Positions 23,197 through 32,247 of a stretch of 64,000 nucleotides of DNA are shown here, in pieces (position 1 is the first letter of the stretch; each line of letters opens with the position of its first letter). The notes beneath the pieces were generated by a model. It worked only from the letters and a program-made list of their open reading frames with translations, made no database searches and had not been told where the DNA came from. Both the position numbers and the translations under genes were made by a program. This DNA comes from an uncultured Pseudomonadales bacterium. GTDB taxonomy: Bacteria > Pseudomonadota > Gammaproteobacteria > Pseudomonadales > Azotimanducaceae. The stretch is taken from contig CALHVX010000067.1 of the NCBI GenBank assembly GCA_938036875.1, forward strand, positions 1 through 64,000. Direction: 5' to 3'.

Positions 23197-23287
23197 TGTT
23201 ATATCTCCTCAATAGGGGTTGCTCTGTGCAAAGTTAACCCTTTGGTGGGACACAAGATCCACCAGGGTGCCGTAGGACGGCATCTAA

Positions 23288-25666
23288 TCAAAAAGTCTGG
23301 CCTAACTCAAACTGGAAACTCTCTTCTTCATCAAACCCTTGAGTATTAAAAGGCTTTGAGTAGCCGAAAGTCATAGGTCCAAGGCCGGTCAGCCAAGTCA
23401 CACCTACGCCCACCGAGTAGCGGAAATTGTCTTTATTCACACCAAAGCAGTTCACCGCAAAATCCGGGCAATCCGTGTTGAAAACGTTACCGGCGTCTAC
23501 AAACAACACGGGACGGAACTGGCGGTTGTCTTCAACAAAAGGCAAAGGGAAGATAATTTCTGCACTCAGCTCAATCAGCGCGTTGCCGCCAAAGGGGTCA
23601 CCCTCCAGGTCACGGAAAAATCCTGGCGGGATATCTGTGCCGTTACTGAACTGGGTTGGGTTGGTACTACGAGGCCCTAGCGTGCTGCGCTCAAAGCCGC
23701 GAATCGAGCCGAAGCCACCACCAAAGAAGTTTTCATAAAACGGCAGTACGTCCGTACTCCCGTAGCCGTCGCCATAGCCTAACTCTGCACGCAAACGCAA
23801 TGTAAAGGCATTAGTTAAAGGGATATACATTTGCGCGTCGTAGTTCACCTTGTAGAACTGCAGGTCACTACCCGGCACGGCTAGCTCCATCGACACCGCC
23901 TGTGAGCGCCCACGGGTTGGAAACAAACCTCGGTTCAAAGTGGAGCTGTTCCACGACAAGCTGGCTTTGAAGTTCAGCGAATCTTCGCCGTTGTTATCCA
24001 AAAAATCACTGATTTCGCGCGCCGGTGCAATACCTTCGGTAATCTCGGTGTATTCAGCCAGCAAGCCGAAGTTCACCCGACGGGTTTCACCAATGGGAAA
24101 GCCAAAGGTCACACCCGCGCCGATGGCATCGGTGGTGAATCGAGCGATGTTGCGCTCATCAAAATCTAACCGGCGAAAGTACAAGTTAAAACCCCGGCTG
24201 ATGCCGTCCATGGTGTAGTACGGGTCAAAGAAGCTGAAGTTTGCAGACTCCTGGAACTTGGAGAAAGACAAACCTAGACCTAGAGAGTTGCCCGTACCCA
24301 TCACGTTGTTTTGTTGGTAATTGGCGCCAAGGATCAAACCTGTACCCTGGGCATAGCCCAAGGTGGCCGAGATGCTACCAGACGGTTGCTCTTCAACCGA
24401 AAACTCAACGTCAATCTGATCATCGGTGCCAGGCACTTCTGGGGTTTCAACGTTTACACCTTTGAAAAAGCCTAACCGCTCCATGCGCACCTTGGACAAG
24501 TCGATCAGCGCAGTGGACGCCCAACCACCTTCCATTTGGCGCAGCTCGCGGCGCATCACCTCGTCTTGGGTCAAGCGATTACCCGCAAAACTCACTCGAC
24601 GGACGTATGCACGCTTACCGGCGTCAACAAAAAACTCAACGTCAACGGTGCCATCGGCATTCACTTTAGGGATACCGCTAGCACTGGCGAAGGTATAGCC
24701 CGCATTACCTAAGGCTTGGGTCATGCGCTCTTCGGTTGCCGTGATACGCGCCTGGTTAAACACCTGATCTTTGCTCACCAACATCAACGCACGCAAATCT
24801 TCCGGGCGAACGTCGTTTAGCTCACCAATCAGGTTCACATCACGTACGCTGTACTTGGCGCCCTCGTCTACGTGCATGGTGAGATACACCTGCTGACGGT
24901 CTGGGGTGATGCTGACCTGAGTTGAGGTGACGTCAAACTCAACATAACCTTGGTCTTTGTAGAAAGACTCCAGCTTTTCTAGGTCGCCCTGCAACTTCTC
25001 TCGCGAGTACTTATCATCGTTACGATAGAACGACAGCAAGCTGGGATGCTTGAGCTCCATCTCATCGAGCAGCTCTTCTTGGCTAAACACATCCGCACCC
25101 ACGACGTTTATGTGACGAATGCCGGAGGTTTTGCCCTCTTCAATATTAATTTCAATCGCCACTCGGTTGCGCGGCAACTCATTAACCTGAGTATCGATGC
25201 CAGCGCCGTAACGTCCTTGGGATACGTATTGGCGCTCAAGCTCCAAGCCGACCCGTTCTAAGGTGGCCTGTTTGAAAATCTCACCCTCACGCAACCCCTG
25301 GTCACCCAACCCTTCAAGCAGCGCTTCGGTCTTGATCGCTTTGTTGCCATCAATCTTAATGCTCTCGATCGCCGGACGCTCAACCACAGTGATAATCAAC
25401 ACACCGTTGTCTTCAGCCATGCGGATGTCTTTAAAGTAGCCGGCCTTGAACAGGGTACGCATCAGTTGGCGGACACCCACCTCATCCACTGTGTCACCGA
25501 CTTTCACCGGCAGGATATTGAACACGGTGCCGGCCGATACGCGCTGCAGACCTTGCAGGCGAATATCGGTCACGGTAAACGCAAATCCTGGCAGGCTTAC
25601 GCTCAACAACAATGCAACCATTAGCATTCTTGCGAGGTAACCTACGCGTCTAAACCCATTGCTCAA
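23288..25666 (-). CDS. bamA: Outer membrane protein assembly factor BamA
   Basis: BamA is the Omp85 insertase of the outer membrane. After a signal peptide (about 1-29, SLPGFA) come five POTRA domains (about 30-430) and a C-terminal 16-strand beta-barrel with the conserved loop-6 motif IRGFE and the terminal aromatic-ending strand FQFELGQTF. Length 792 aa is normal. The start is TTG 25666 with GAGGG seven bases upstream. ATG 25627 would leave a shorter signal. It lies between rseP and skp. Confidence 0.97.
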   Translation of the reverse strand: MSNGFRRVGYLARMLMVALLLSVSLPGFAFTVTDIRLQGLQRVSAGTVFNILPVKVGDTVDEVGVRQLMRTLFKAGYFKDIRMAEDNGVLIITVVERPAIESIKIDGNKAIKTEALLEGLGDQGLREGEIFKQATLERVGLELERQYVSQGRYGAGIDTQVNELPRNRVAIEINIEEGKTSGIRHINVVGADVFSQEELLDEMELKHPSLLSFYRNDDKYSREKLQGDLEKLESFYKDQGYVEFDVTSTQVSITPDRQQVYLTMHVDEGAKYSVRDVNLIGELNDVRPEDLRALMLVSKDQVFNQARITATEERMTQALGNAGYTFASASGIPKVNADGTVDVEFFVDAGKRAYVRRVSFAGNRLTQDEVMRRELRQMEGGWASTALIDLSKVRMERLGFFKGVNVETPEVPGTDDQIDVEFSVEEQPSGSISATLGYAQGTGLILGANYQQNNVMGTGNSLGLGLSFSKFQESANFSFFDPYYTMDGISRGFNLYFRRLDFDERNIARFTTDAIGAGVTFGFPIGETRRVNFGLLAEYTEITEGIAPAREISDFLDNNGEDSLNFKASLSWNSSTLNRGLFPTRGRSQAVSMELAVPGSDLQFYKVNYDAQMYIPLTNAFTLRLRAELGYGDGYGSTDVLPFYENFFGGGFGSIRGFERSTLGPRSTNPTQFSNGTDIPPGFFRDLEGDPFGGNALIELSAEIIFPLPFVEDNRQFRPVLFVDAGNVFNTDCPDFAVNCFGVNKDNFRYSVGVGVTWLTGLGPMTFGYSKPFNTQGFDEEESFQFELGQTF

Positions 25667-25769
25667 GACTCGACCCTCTGCAGCAAGGTTACGCGTGGTA
25701 AACCCTGCATCAAATTAATAATTTATAAGATAACGATTTTTACGAATGACTGACGCTACGGTGTAAAAG

Positions 25770-27101
25770 CTACAAAAGTCTCGCAATATCGTTGTAAATA
25801 GCCATAAACATCAGACCACCCACCAGCACTAGGCCTACCTGCAACCCCAGCGTTTGAACCCGCTCAGAGACGGGTCGCCCGGTCAGCAACTCGGCCACAC
25901 AAAACAGGATGTGGCCACCATCTAAAATCGGTATCGGCAGCAAATTTAAAACCCCTAAGGATACGCTAAGCAGCCCCAAGACACCGATAAAAGTTCGCCA
26001 ACCCACCTTGGCTGAATCCCCTGCAACCTGAGCAATGGTAATTGGTCCACTCAAGTTTTTTACCGACACTTGACCGACCACCATCTTACGCAGCAGGTTT
26101 AACGTCATGCCGGTCACTTCTTTCGTTTTGCTCAGTGCAGCAGGAAACGCCTGCACAAATGAATACTGCACTAAGGTTGGTGCCGGAGGCCCAATGCCTA
26201 AAAATCCTCGTTGTGCGTCGCCCTCACCCCGAGCATCTGGGGTCACCTTGATCTGACGCTGCTCAGCCTTACGCTCAACAAGCAGGCTCAACTCTTGGTT
26301 CGGGCTCTTCTCTATCAATCCAACCAGTTGCCGCCAGGAGGATATGGATTCACCACCCACCGCAACCACGCGATCATCCTTCAGCAAGCCACCGCGCTGC
26401 GCAGCCGAGTCGGCAACCACTTGCCCAACGATAGGCAAGGTCACGGGCGCCAACCCTAAAGACCCAAACAGATCTGGCTCAGCTGATCCTTGATGCCAAT
26501 TGCTCACCGGTAGTTGGTAGCGCATCACCCGATCTTGGTTAACGTTGGTCACACCCAGCTCGATGCTACCGGTATCACCCAGACGAGAGGCGAGCGCCAT
26601 GCCAATTTGCTGCCAGCTCTGTACGGGCTCACCGTCCACTTCAACCAGCTTTACATGCGCAGGCAAACCCACTTGCTCAGCCACACTTTCTGCCGCTGGC
26701 ACACCCAACATCGGCACAGCGGTTAAGGTACCGGCAACAAAAAGACACCAATACACCACTATCGCCAGCAGGAAATTCGCCACCGGCCCGCCCAGGGCAA
26801 TGGCAATACGCCACCAAGGGGTGAGCTGGTTGTAGGTGAGCTCTCCTGGCGCAAGCGTTTGCCCGGGCTGCAGGTCTTGCTCGTCGCACATACGCACGTA
26901 GCCGCCAAGCGGGATCGCGGCAATCGCAAATTCGGTACCCCGGCGGTCTGTTCGCGACCAGATGGGGGTGCCAAAACCTACAGCAAAACGCAGGACCTTA
27001 ACGCCAGACGCACGGGCAATCACAAAGTGGCCCAGTTCATGGATGGTCACCAGGACCCCAAGGGTCACAATCAACGCTAAGGCGTACTGCAGCAGTTCCA
27101 T
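25770..27101 (-). CDS. rseP: RseP site-2 zinc metalloprotease
   Basis: RseP cuts the RseA/MucA anti-sigma factor within the membrane and so releases sigma-E. It also clears leftover signal peptides. The zinc motif HELGH lies at residues 21-25 in the first transmembrane helix. Two PDZ domains occupy roughly 115-300. The third conserved site LLPIPILDGGH is in the C-terminal membrane region. Length 443 aa is usual. Its target rseA and the sigma factor rpoE are at 62.6-64 kb in this window. Next to it dxr is expected but absent. Confidence 0.97.
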   Translation of the reverse strand: MELLQYALALIVTLGVLVTIHELGHFVIARASGVKVLRFAVGFGTPIWSRTDRRGTEFAIAAIPLGGYVRMCDEQDLQPGQTLAPGELTYNQLTPWWRIAIALGGPVANFLLAIVVYWCLFVAGTLTAVPMLGVPAAESVAEQVGLPAHVKLVEVDGEPVQSWQQIGMALASRLGDTGSIELGVTNVNQDRVMRYQLPVSNWHQGSAEPDLFGSLGLAPVTLPIVGQVVADSAAQRGGLLKDDRVVAVGGESISSWRQLVGLIEKSPNQELSLLVERKAEQRQIKVTPDARGEGDAQRGFLGIGPPAPTLVQYSFVQAFPAALSKTKEVTGMTLNLLRKMVVGQVSVKNLSGPITIAQVAGDSAKVGWRTFIGVLGLLSVSLGVLNLLPIPILDGGHILFCVAELLTGRPVSERVQTLGLQVGLVLVGGLMFMAIYNDIARLL

Positions 27102-27136
27102 TCGGTCCTGTTATCTCGCTTGTTTTTTGGTCATTA

Positions 27137-27165
27137 AAACGGTCATGAAACGGTCATGAAACGGT
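27137..27165. repeat. 11-bp tandem repeat in the rseP-cdsA gap
   Basis: AAACGGTCATG is repeated exactly at 27137-27147 and 27148-27158, followed by a partial third copy AAACGGT (27159-27165). It lies in the 140-bp interval where relatives carry dxr. Confidence 0.8.
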
Positions 27166-27241
27166 GTTTTTGCGGCATTAGGTGACCCATTGTTGGGACA
27201 ATTCTACCGAATCCTGCCTGTTTAGAGTGTTGCAATTGGTT

Positions 27242-28090
27242 TCAGTTCACTACAACCGGTAAACCCAGCGCCAATAGGGCTAGAGCGTAAAATGGCAATA
27301 CCGCTATGATTGAGTCGATGCGGTCGAGGACCCCGCCGTGGCCGGGCAACAAGGTGCCCGAGTCTTTCATGCCCGCACTGCGTTTGAGCACACTCTCAAA
27401 CAGGTCGCCAAACACAGAAACGACAACCAAACCCAGCAGTACGGGTACCCAACGAAGGTCAAACCAGCCAACCACCAGCAAGCCTAAACAGACCGCTATA
27501 ACGCTAGCCAAACCACCACCCAAGGCACCTTCCCAGGTTTTGCCGGGGCTAACATGAGGCGCCAAGGCCTTGCTGCCAAAGGCTCTGCCGGAAAAATACG
27601 CGCCAGCATCCGCAAACCAAACGATGGCAAAGAGCATCAAGAGCAAATGGGACCCGTTTGCCATTGGACGAATGACCAGCAGTGCACACCAAGCGCAAGC
27701 TAGAATCAGCAAGCCAAACCCCAACCCCAACCAACCCTGCCACCAAGCGGACGGTTGCGCCGGCGGAGCCTCACTGGGCACATCTGGACGCCGGTAACGC
27801 AGGACCTGAAAAATCGCTAGTAACCACAGTGGTACACCCAGCCAAAGCATGGGCACCCACCAAGCAGGCTGGGTCCACAACAGGCCACACAGAAGCAGTA
27901 TCAACGCCATTGCAACCCACCGAGCGCTAGGTAAGTTCAACTCCAACAAGGCTAGTCGCGCCCACTCACCGGCACCAAGCGTGATCACCAGCGCAAAAGT
28001 CAGGGCAAAAGCCCATAGGGGCAAAAGGTAGATGGCGGCAATGAATAACGGGGCTAAGATCGCCGCCGTTAGCAGCCGTTGGCCTAGCAC
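27242..28090 (-). CDS. cdsA: Phosphatidate cytidylyltransferase
   Basis: CdsA makes CDP-diacylglycerol from phosphatidate and CTP, the branch point for bacterial phospholipids. It has about eight hydrophobic segments. The signature is in the C-terminal third: SPGKTWEGALGG and FGDLFESVLKRSAGMKDSG, followed by LPGHGGVLDRIDS. Length 282 aa. The start is GTG 28090. It lies 3 bp after uppS, as is standard. Confidence 0.96.
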   Translation of the reverse strand: MLGQRLLTAAILAPLFIAAIYLLPLWAFALTFALVITLGAGEWARLALLELNLPSARWVAMALILLLCGLLWTQPAWWVPMLWLGVPLWLLAIFQVLRYRRPDVPSEAPPAQPSAWWQGWLGLGFGLLILACAWCALLVIRPMANGSHLLLMLFAIVWFADAGAYFSGRAFGSKALAPHVSPGKTWEGALGGGLASVIAVCLGLLVVGWFDLRWVPVLLGLVVVSVFGDLFESVLKRSAGMKDSGTLLPGHGGVLDRIDSIIAVLPFYALALLALGLPVVVN

Positions 28091-28093
28091 TTG

Positions 28094-28846
28094 TTAGACG
28101 CGACGACCGAAGCGTCGTTGACGCTCCAGATAGGTGAGCAACGCTTCGTCTAACGATGCTTTATCGAAGTCGGGCCAAAACGCATCCGTAAAATAAAACT
28201 CGGTATAGGCAAAATCCCAAAGCAGGAAGTTGCTGATGCGGTGATCGCCTCCTGTGCGAATGCAAAGATCTGGTGGCGGCAACTCACCTAGGGATAAATA
28301 GCGGGCGAAGAGGTCTTCATCGATATCCGCCGCATCTAACTGACCCGCCGCTACATCTTCAGCCAAGCGCTTGGCGGCTTCGGTGATGTCCCAACGCCCA
28401 CCAAAATTGGCCGCGATATTTAAGGTCATACGCTCATTGTGTTTGGTGAGGTCTTCAGCTTGGGTCATTTGCAGCTGCAAATCCGGGGCAAATCGCTCCC
28501 GGTCACCGATGACACGCAAGCGCACACCGCGCTCGTTTAGCTGATTCAAATCGTTGCGTAAGACGTTACGCATCAAATCCATCAACAGCGACACCTCGCG
28601 CTTCGGACGCTTCCAGTTTTCCGTGCTAAAGGCAAACAGGGTCAGACATTGGACACCGTGGTCTGCACAAGCTTCTGCCAAGGGGCGAACGTTTTTTGCG
28701 CCAGCACGATGCCCTGCAGGGCCCGGAATGCTACGTGCTTTGGCCCAACGGTTGTTACCATCCATGATGATGGCAATGTGTTCTGGGACCACACTGGGGT
28801 CTATGGTCCCAGCCTCCTTGTCCCTATCGATGTGCGATTGAGCCAT
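28094..28846 (-). CDS. uppS: Undecaprenyl diphosphate synthase
   Basis: UppS extends farnesyl diphosphate with eight isopentenyl units to the C55 carrier used for peptidoglycan and O-antigen. The catalytic aspartate is D29 in IIMDGNNRWAK, followed by FAFSTENWKRP and the IPP-binding IRTGGDHRISNFLLW. Length 250 aa. Gaps to frr and cdsA are 6 and 3 bp. The enzyme needs IPP and FPP, so the cell must have an isoprenoid supply although dxr, ispD and ispF are missing from their usual places here. Confidence 0.97.
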   Translation of the reverse strand: MAQSHIDRDKEAGTIDPSVVPEHIAIIMDGNNRWAKARSIPGPAGHRAGAKNVRPLAEACADHGVQCLTLFAFSTENWKRPKREVSLLMDLMRNVLRNDLNQLNERGVRLRVIGDRERFAPDLQLQMTQAEDLTKHNERMTLNIAANFGGRWDITEAAKRLAEDVAAGQLDAADIDEDLFARYLSLGELPPPDLCIRTGGDHRISNFLLWDFAYTEFYFTDAFWPDFDKASLDEALLTYLERQRRFGRRV

Positions 28847-28852
28847 GTCGGC

Positions 28853-29410
28853 CTAAATTTCCATCAACTCGGCTTCTTTGGCCGCAACCGTTTTATCAAC
28901 CTCTGCAACCCGCGCATCGGTTACCTTTTGAATACGATCTTCGCCGCGACGGGCATCGTCTTCGGAGGCCTCTTTCTCTTTAACAAGCTCGCGCACGTCG
29001 CTAATGGCGTCGCGCCGGATGTTCCGAATGGCGACCCGGCTGCCCTCTGCCTCATTGCGAGCCTGCTTGGCCAGGTCCTTCCGATTTTGTTCGGTCAGTG
29101 GCGGTAGCGGCACTCGAATCACATCACCGGCACTTTGTGGGGTGATACCCAAGTCGCTTTTTAAAATGGCCTTCTCGATATCGGGTACCAAAGGCTTTTC
29201 CCAAGGCGAGATCAACAAGGTACGGGCGTCTTCTACTGTAATAGACGCCACTTGTTGCAGCGGTGTTGGACTCCCGTAGTAATCCACGCTAATCCCTTCG
29301 AGCAACCCTGGATTGGCCCGCCCGGTTCGAATTTTTGACAGTACCAGCCCCAACGACTCTAGGGTCTTCCCCATGCGTTCGTCTGCATCTGCGCATATCT
29401 CATCAATCAT
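28853..29410 (-). CDS. frr: Ribosome recycling factor
   Basis: RRF splits post-termination ribosomes together with EF-G. The protein is 185 aa, starting [18 protein letters not shown] and carrying the family segments [17 protein letters not shown] and [21 protein letters not shown]. The C-terminal half is the charged helical bundle. It sits between pyrH (3 bp) and uppS (6 bp) in the conserved rpsB-tsf-pyrH-frr order. Confidence 0.98.
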   Translation of the reverse strand: MIDEICADADERMGKTLESLGLVLSKIRTGRANPGLLEGISVDYYGSPTPLQQVASITVEDARTLLISPWEKPLVPDIEKAILKSDLGITPQSAGDVIRVPLPPLTEQNRKDLAKQARNEAEGSRVAIRNIRRDAISDVRELVKEKEASEDDARRGEDRIQKVTDARVAEVDKTVAAKEAELMEI

Positions 29411-29413
29411 GCT

Positions 29414-30139
29414 TTACCCGTCCGTTGATCGGATTGTTGTACCAACCTTGTCACCCTTGAGTATACGGGTCAACGCGCCTTGCTGGTTCATATCGAATAC
29501 CACCAAAGGCATCTCATGATCGCGGCAAAGACAGATGGCTGTAAGGTCCATAACCTGCAAATTCTGCTGAATTACCGCGTCATAGGTCAGATCATCGTAG
29601 CGAGTGGCGGTTGGATCCTTCTGCGGATCCGCAGAGTAGACCCCGTCAACCTTGGTCGCTTTGAGAACCATATCCGCCTTGATTTCTATCCCACGCAATA
29701 CCGCTGCGGTATCCGTAGTGAAAAGCGGGTTGCCCAAACCACCGGCAAACAAACAAATTTTGCCTGCATCCAAGCTGGCCTGTGCTAGCTCCGTGCGGTA
29801 TTGCTCCGCGATGCCGGGCACACCAAAGGCACTATACACCTGAGTTTTAAGGCCTTGCTGCTGGAGAGCTCCAGCCATAGCCAATGCGTTCATTACGGTG
29901 CCCAACATACCAATGTGGTCGCCGCTGACCCGGTCCATACCTGCTGCTTCTAATGCGGCACCGCGAACCAAATTGCCCGCGCCGAGCACCAAGCCGACTT
30001 CGGCACCAGCGGCATGCACCGCCGCCACTTCTTTACACAATGCCGTTACGGTCTGGGGATCGATCCCGGTCCCACTGCCCCCGCCGAGGGCTTCTCCCGA
30101 AAGTTTTAGCAACACCCGCGTCATGCTGGGCTCCTTCAC
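29414..30139 (-). CDS. pyrH: UMP kinase
   Basis: PyrH phosphorylates UMP to UDP and is usually feedback-regulated by UTP and GTP. The family segments VLLKLSGEALGG, GDHIGMLGTVMNALAM and KATKVDGVYSADP are clear, length 241 aa. Two glycine-rich loops differ from the common form: GAGNLVRG (usually GGGNIFRG) and FAGGLGNPLFTTD (usually AGTGNPFFTTD), which puts Leu135 at the position of E. coli Thr138. The gene has standard neighbours, so it is presumably the working enzyme. A start at residue 6 (MTRVLL) is also possible. Confidence 0.96.
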   Translation of the reverse strand: MKEPSMTRVLLKLSGEALGGGSGTGIDPQTVTALCKEVAAVHAAGAEVGLVLGAGNLVRGAALEAAGMDRVSGDHIGMLGTVMNALAMAGALQQQGLKTQVYSAFGVPGIAEQYRTELAQASLDAGKICLFAGGLGNPLFTTDTAAVLRGIEIKADMVLKATKVDGVYSADPQKDPTATRYDDLTYDAVIQQNLQVMDLTAICLCRDHEMPLVVFDMNQQGALTRILKGDKVGTTIRSTDG

Positions 30140-30170
30140 TTGCTGGCTGAATCAATGGCTGTGGCAAGGG

Positions 30171-30192
30171 AGTACGGGCTTAACCCCGTACT
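30171..30192. other. Stem-loop between tsf and pyrH
   Basis: AGTACGGG (30171-30178) and CCCGTACT (30185-30192) form a perfect 8-bp stem with a 6-nt loop in the 80-bp tsf-pyrH gap. No U-run follows on the minus strand, so processing or attenuation is more likely than full termination. Confidence 0.5.
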
Positions 30193-30219
30193 GCGCTTAA
30201 CCTGCTGGCCGGATAGGCT

Positions 30220-31095
30220 CTAGCTGGCGCCTTTCACTTGAGCAGCCACTTCACTGGCAAAGTCGGTGGTATCCACTTCGATACCATCACCAACAACAAA
30301 GCGAACAAAGCCAAGGCACTCCAGGCCCTTATCCTTCAACAGTGCACCCACCTTGCTGTTGCTGTCCTTAACAAAAGGCTGATCCAGCAAGCTAACTTCT
30401 GCTAGATATTTTCTCACGCGGCCTTCGATCATCTTTTCAACAATCTCCGGTGGCTTGCCACTGTCAGCCGCTTGCGAGGTGAAGATTTCACGCTCTTTTG
30501 CGACCAATGCTGGATCTAGCTCTTCGCCTTTGACCACCAAAGGTGCGGGGTCACTACCCGTGATGTGCATAGCGATGTCTCGACCTAGCTCACCGCCATC
30601 ACCAGACAACTCAACCAACGCACCCTTGCGCTTGTCTGAGTGCAGATAGCTTTGGATCTGACCGCTCGCGCTGGCCACAAAGGCCGCACGACGTACGGTA
30701 ATGTTTTCACCGATCTCTTGCACCAAGGTTTCCCGCTTAGCGCCAAGGCCCTGAGCGAGTATCGCGTCTACGTCGTCTGATTCAGCTGCCAAGGTGGCGG
30801 CTAACACTTCAGCAACAAAAGCGATGAACTTTTCGTTTTTGGCGGCAAAGTCCGTCTCGATATTGACCTCAACCATGGCGCCTTTGCGACCATCGTCGCT
30901 CACCTGCACACCCAACAGCCCTTCAGCCGTTGTGCGGCCAGCTTTCTTAGCCGCCTTGAGTGCGCTGGATTTACGCAATGTATCAATTGCTAGATCTAAA
31001 TCACCATCGGCTTCTTGCAAGGCTTTCTTGCAATCCATCATGCCTAAACCAGTGCGTTCGCGAAGCTCTTTAACTTGCGCAGCAGTAATGGCCAT
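30220..31095 (-). CDS. tsf: Elongation factor Ts
   Basis: EF-Ts exchanges GDP for GTP on EF-Tu. The N-terminal domain has the family signatures LRERTGLGMMDCKKAL and the TDFAAKNEKFIAFV segment. The core has two EF-Tu-binding subdomains, total 291 aa. Its ATG shares one base with the rpsB stop (TAATG), and a perfect GGAGGTG ribosome-binding site lies inside the last codons of rpsB. That arrangement is tighter than the usual spaced rpsB-tsf junction. Confidence 0.98.
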   Translation of the reverse strand: MAITAAQVKELRERTGLGMMDCKKALQEADGDLDLAIDTLRKSSALKAAKKAGRTTAEGLLGVQVSDDGRKGAMVEVNIETDFAAKNEKFIAFVAEVLAATLAAESDDVDAILAQGLGAKRETLVQEIGENITVRRAAFVASASGQIQSYLHSDKRKGALVELSGDGGELGRDIAMHITGSDPAPLVVKGEELDPALVAKEREIFTSQAADSGKPPEIVEKMIEGRVRKYLAEVSLLDQPFVKDSNSKVGALLKDKGLECLGFVRFVVGDGIEVDTTDFASEVAAQVKGAS

Positions 31096-31898
31096 TACGC
31101 AGCACCTCCGTCCGTTGCAGCGGGTGTAGCAGCAGGCGCTGCTGGGGCTGCTTCGGCTGCTGGTTCAGCAGCGGCAGCATCAACCTCAACAAACTCGTCC
31201 AGGTCTACCGCACCACTGGCCTTTTGCTTGCCGCTAGCAATGGCATCAGCCACCGCGCTGACATACAGGCGAATAGCACGAATGGCATCGTCGTTGCCTG
31301 GAATAACATAGTCCACACCATCTGGGTCGCTGTTGCTATCCACAACGCCAAACACAGGAATGCCTAACTTGTTCGCTTCGCTGATCGCAATGTGCTCGTG
31401 CTGCACGTCAACCACAAACAACGCATCGGGCAGGCCGCCCATATCTTTGATGCCACCAAGGCTACTTTCTAGCTTGGTCTGCATACGCGTACGCTGCAAC
31501 GCTTCGCGCTTGGTCAACTTTTCGAAGGTGCCGTCTTCAGACTGAACTTCAAGCTCTTGCAAACGCTTGATCGACTGACGAATAGTCTTGTAGTTGGTGA
31601 GCATGCCGCCCAACCAACGTTGGTCAACAAAAGGCATGCCAACGCGCTGGGCTTGCTCTTTAATCACCTTAGACGCCGCTCGCTTGGTGCCAACAAATAA
31701 GATTTTGTTGCCTTTGCTCGACAACTTGCGCATCTCGTTCAACGCTAGGTCAAAAGCCGGAACCGTTTGCTCAAGGTTAATAATATGAATTTTGTTGCGG
31801 GCGCCAAAAATATAAGGCGCCATTTTGGGATTCCAAAAACGGGTTTGATGGCCAAAGTGAACCCCTGCGGCCAGCATATCGCGCATGCTAATAGACAT
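31095..31898 (-). CDS. rpsB: 30S ribosomal protein S2 with Ala-rich tail
   Basis: S2 is needed for binding of S1 to the small subunit. The start [22 protein letters not shown] and the [31 protein letters not shown] and [17 protein letters not shown] segments are typical. Length 267 aa exceeds the usual 240-250. The last roughly 47 residues form an Ala/Pro/Glu-rich low-complexity tail ending TDGGAA. The final codons GGA GGT double as the Shine-Dalgarno of tsf. GGAG precedes its own ATG. It is divergent from map. Confidence 0.98.
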   Translation of the reverse strand: MSISMRDMLAAGVHFGHQTRFWNPKMAPYIFGARNKIHIINLEQTVPAFDLALNEMRKLSSKGNKILFVGTKRAASKVIKEQAQRVGMPFVDQRWLGGMLTNYKTIRQSIKRLQELEVQSEDGTFEKLTKREALQRTRMQTKLESSLGGIKDMGGLPDALFVVDVQHEHIAISEANKLGIPVFGVVDSNSDPDGVDYVIPGNDDAIRAIRLYVSAVADAIASGKQKASGAVDLDEFVEVDAAAAEPAAEAAPAAPAATPAATDGGAA

Positions 31899-32247
31899 GT
31901 ATTTCTCCGGGTAATTTATCCACGCAACCCCACGCTCCCAACCCGATTATGACGCTGTTAAACCTTTTGCTCGCTGGTCGATCATTTCTATCAAACCAGT
32001 ATCGAAATTGAGCAAAACAGGCACAGAATCCGGGCACCCAGGCGCATGTGACGGTGCACGTGCAAAATTTAGTTTAGTATTCCTCTGCGAGCACCTGCCC
32101 ACAGCGGCGCGCTTTATACCATAATCATGTGCGGGACGCATCTTGAACCTTTGACCCAGGCCCGGCCCAGGACCAACCCGGAGCCGCCTGCAGGTCATAG
32201 ATTCCTTAGTTTGCCCCCACTAACAGGCAGCAAAAGAGAGTTTATCC
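31899..32247. other. Divergent rpsB/map intergenic region (349 bp)
   Basis: No gene is visible. It must hold the rpsB leader and promoter (minus) and the map promoter (plus). Around 32113-32125 the sequence TTTATACCATAAT gives a TATAAA-like -10 on the minus strand and CATAAT on the plus strand, but neither has a convincing -35 at 17 bp. A TTGCTC, 17 bp, GATAGA pair lies closer to rpsB on the minus strand. These are candidates only. Confidence 0.4.

Noticed and set aside
23241-23282. Two small inverted repeats (TGGTGG/CCACCA and TGCCGT/ACGGCA) between bamA and skp
   Set aside because: Stems of six base pairs without a U-tract are too weak to call as terminators.
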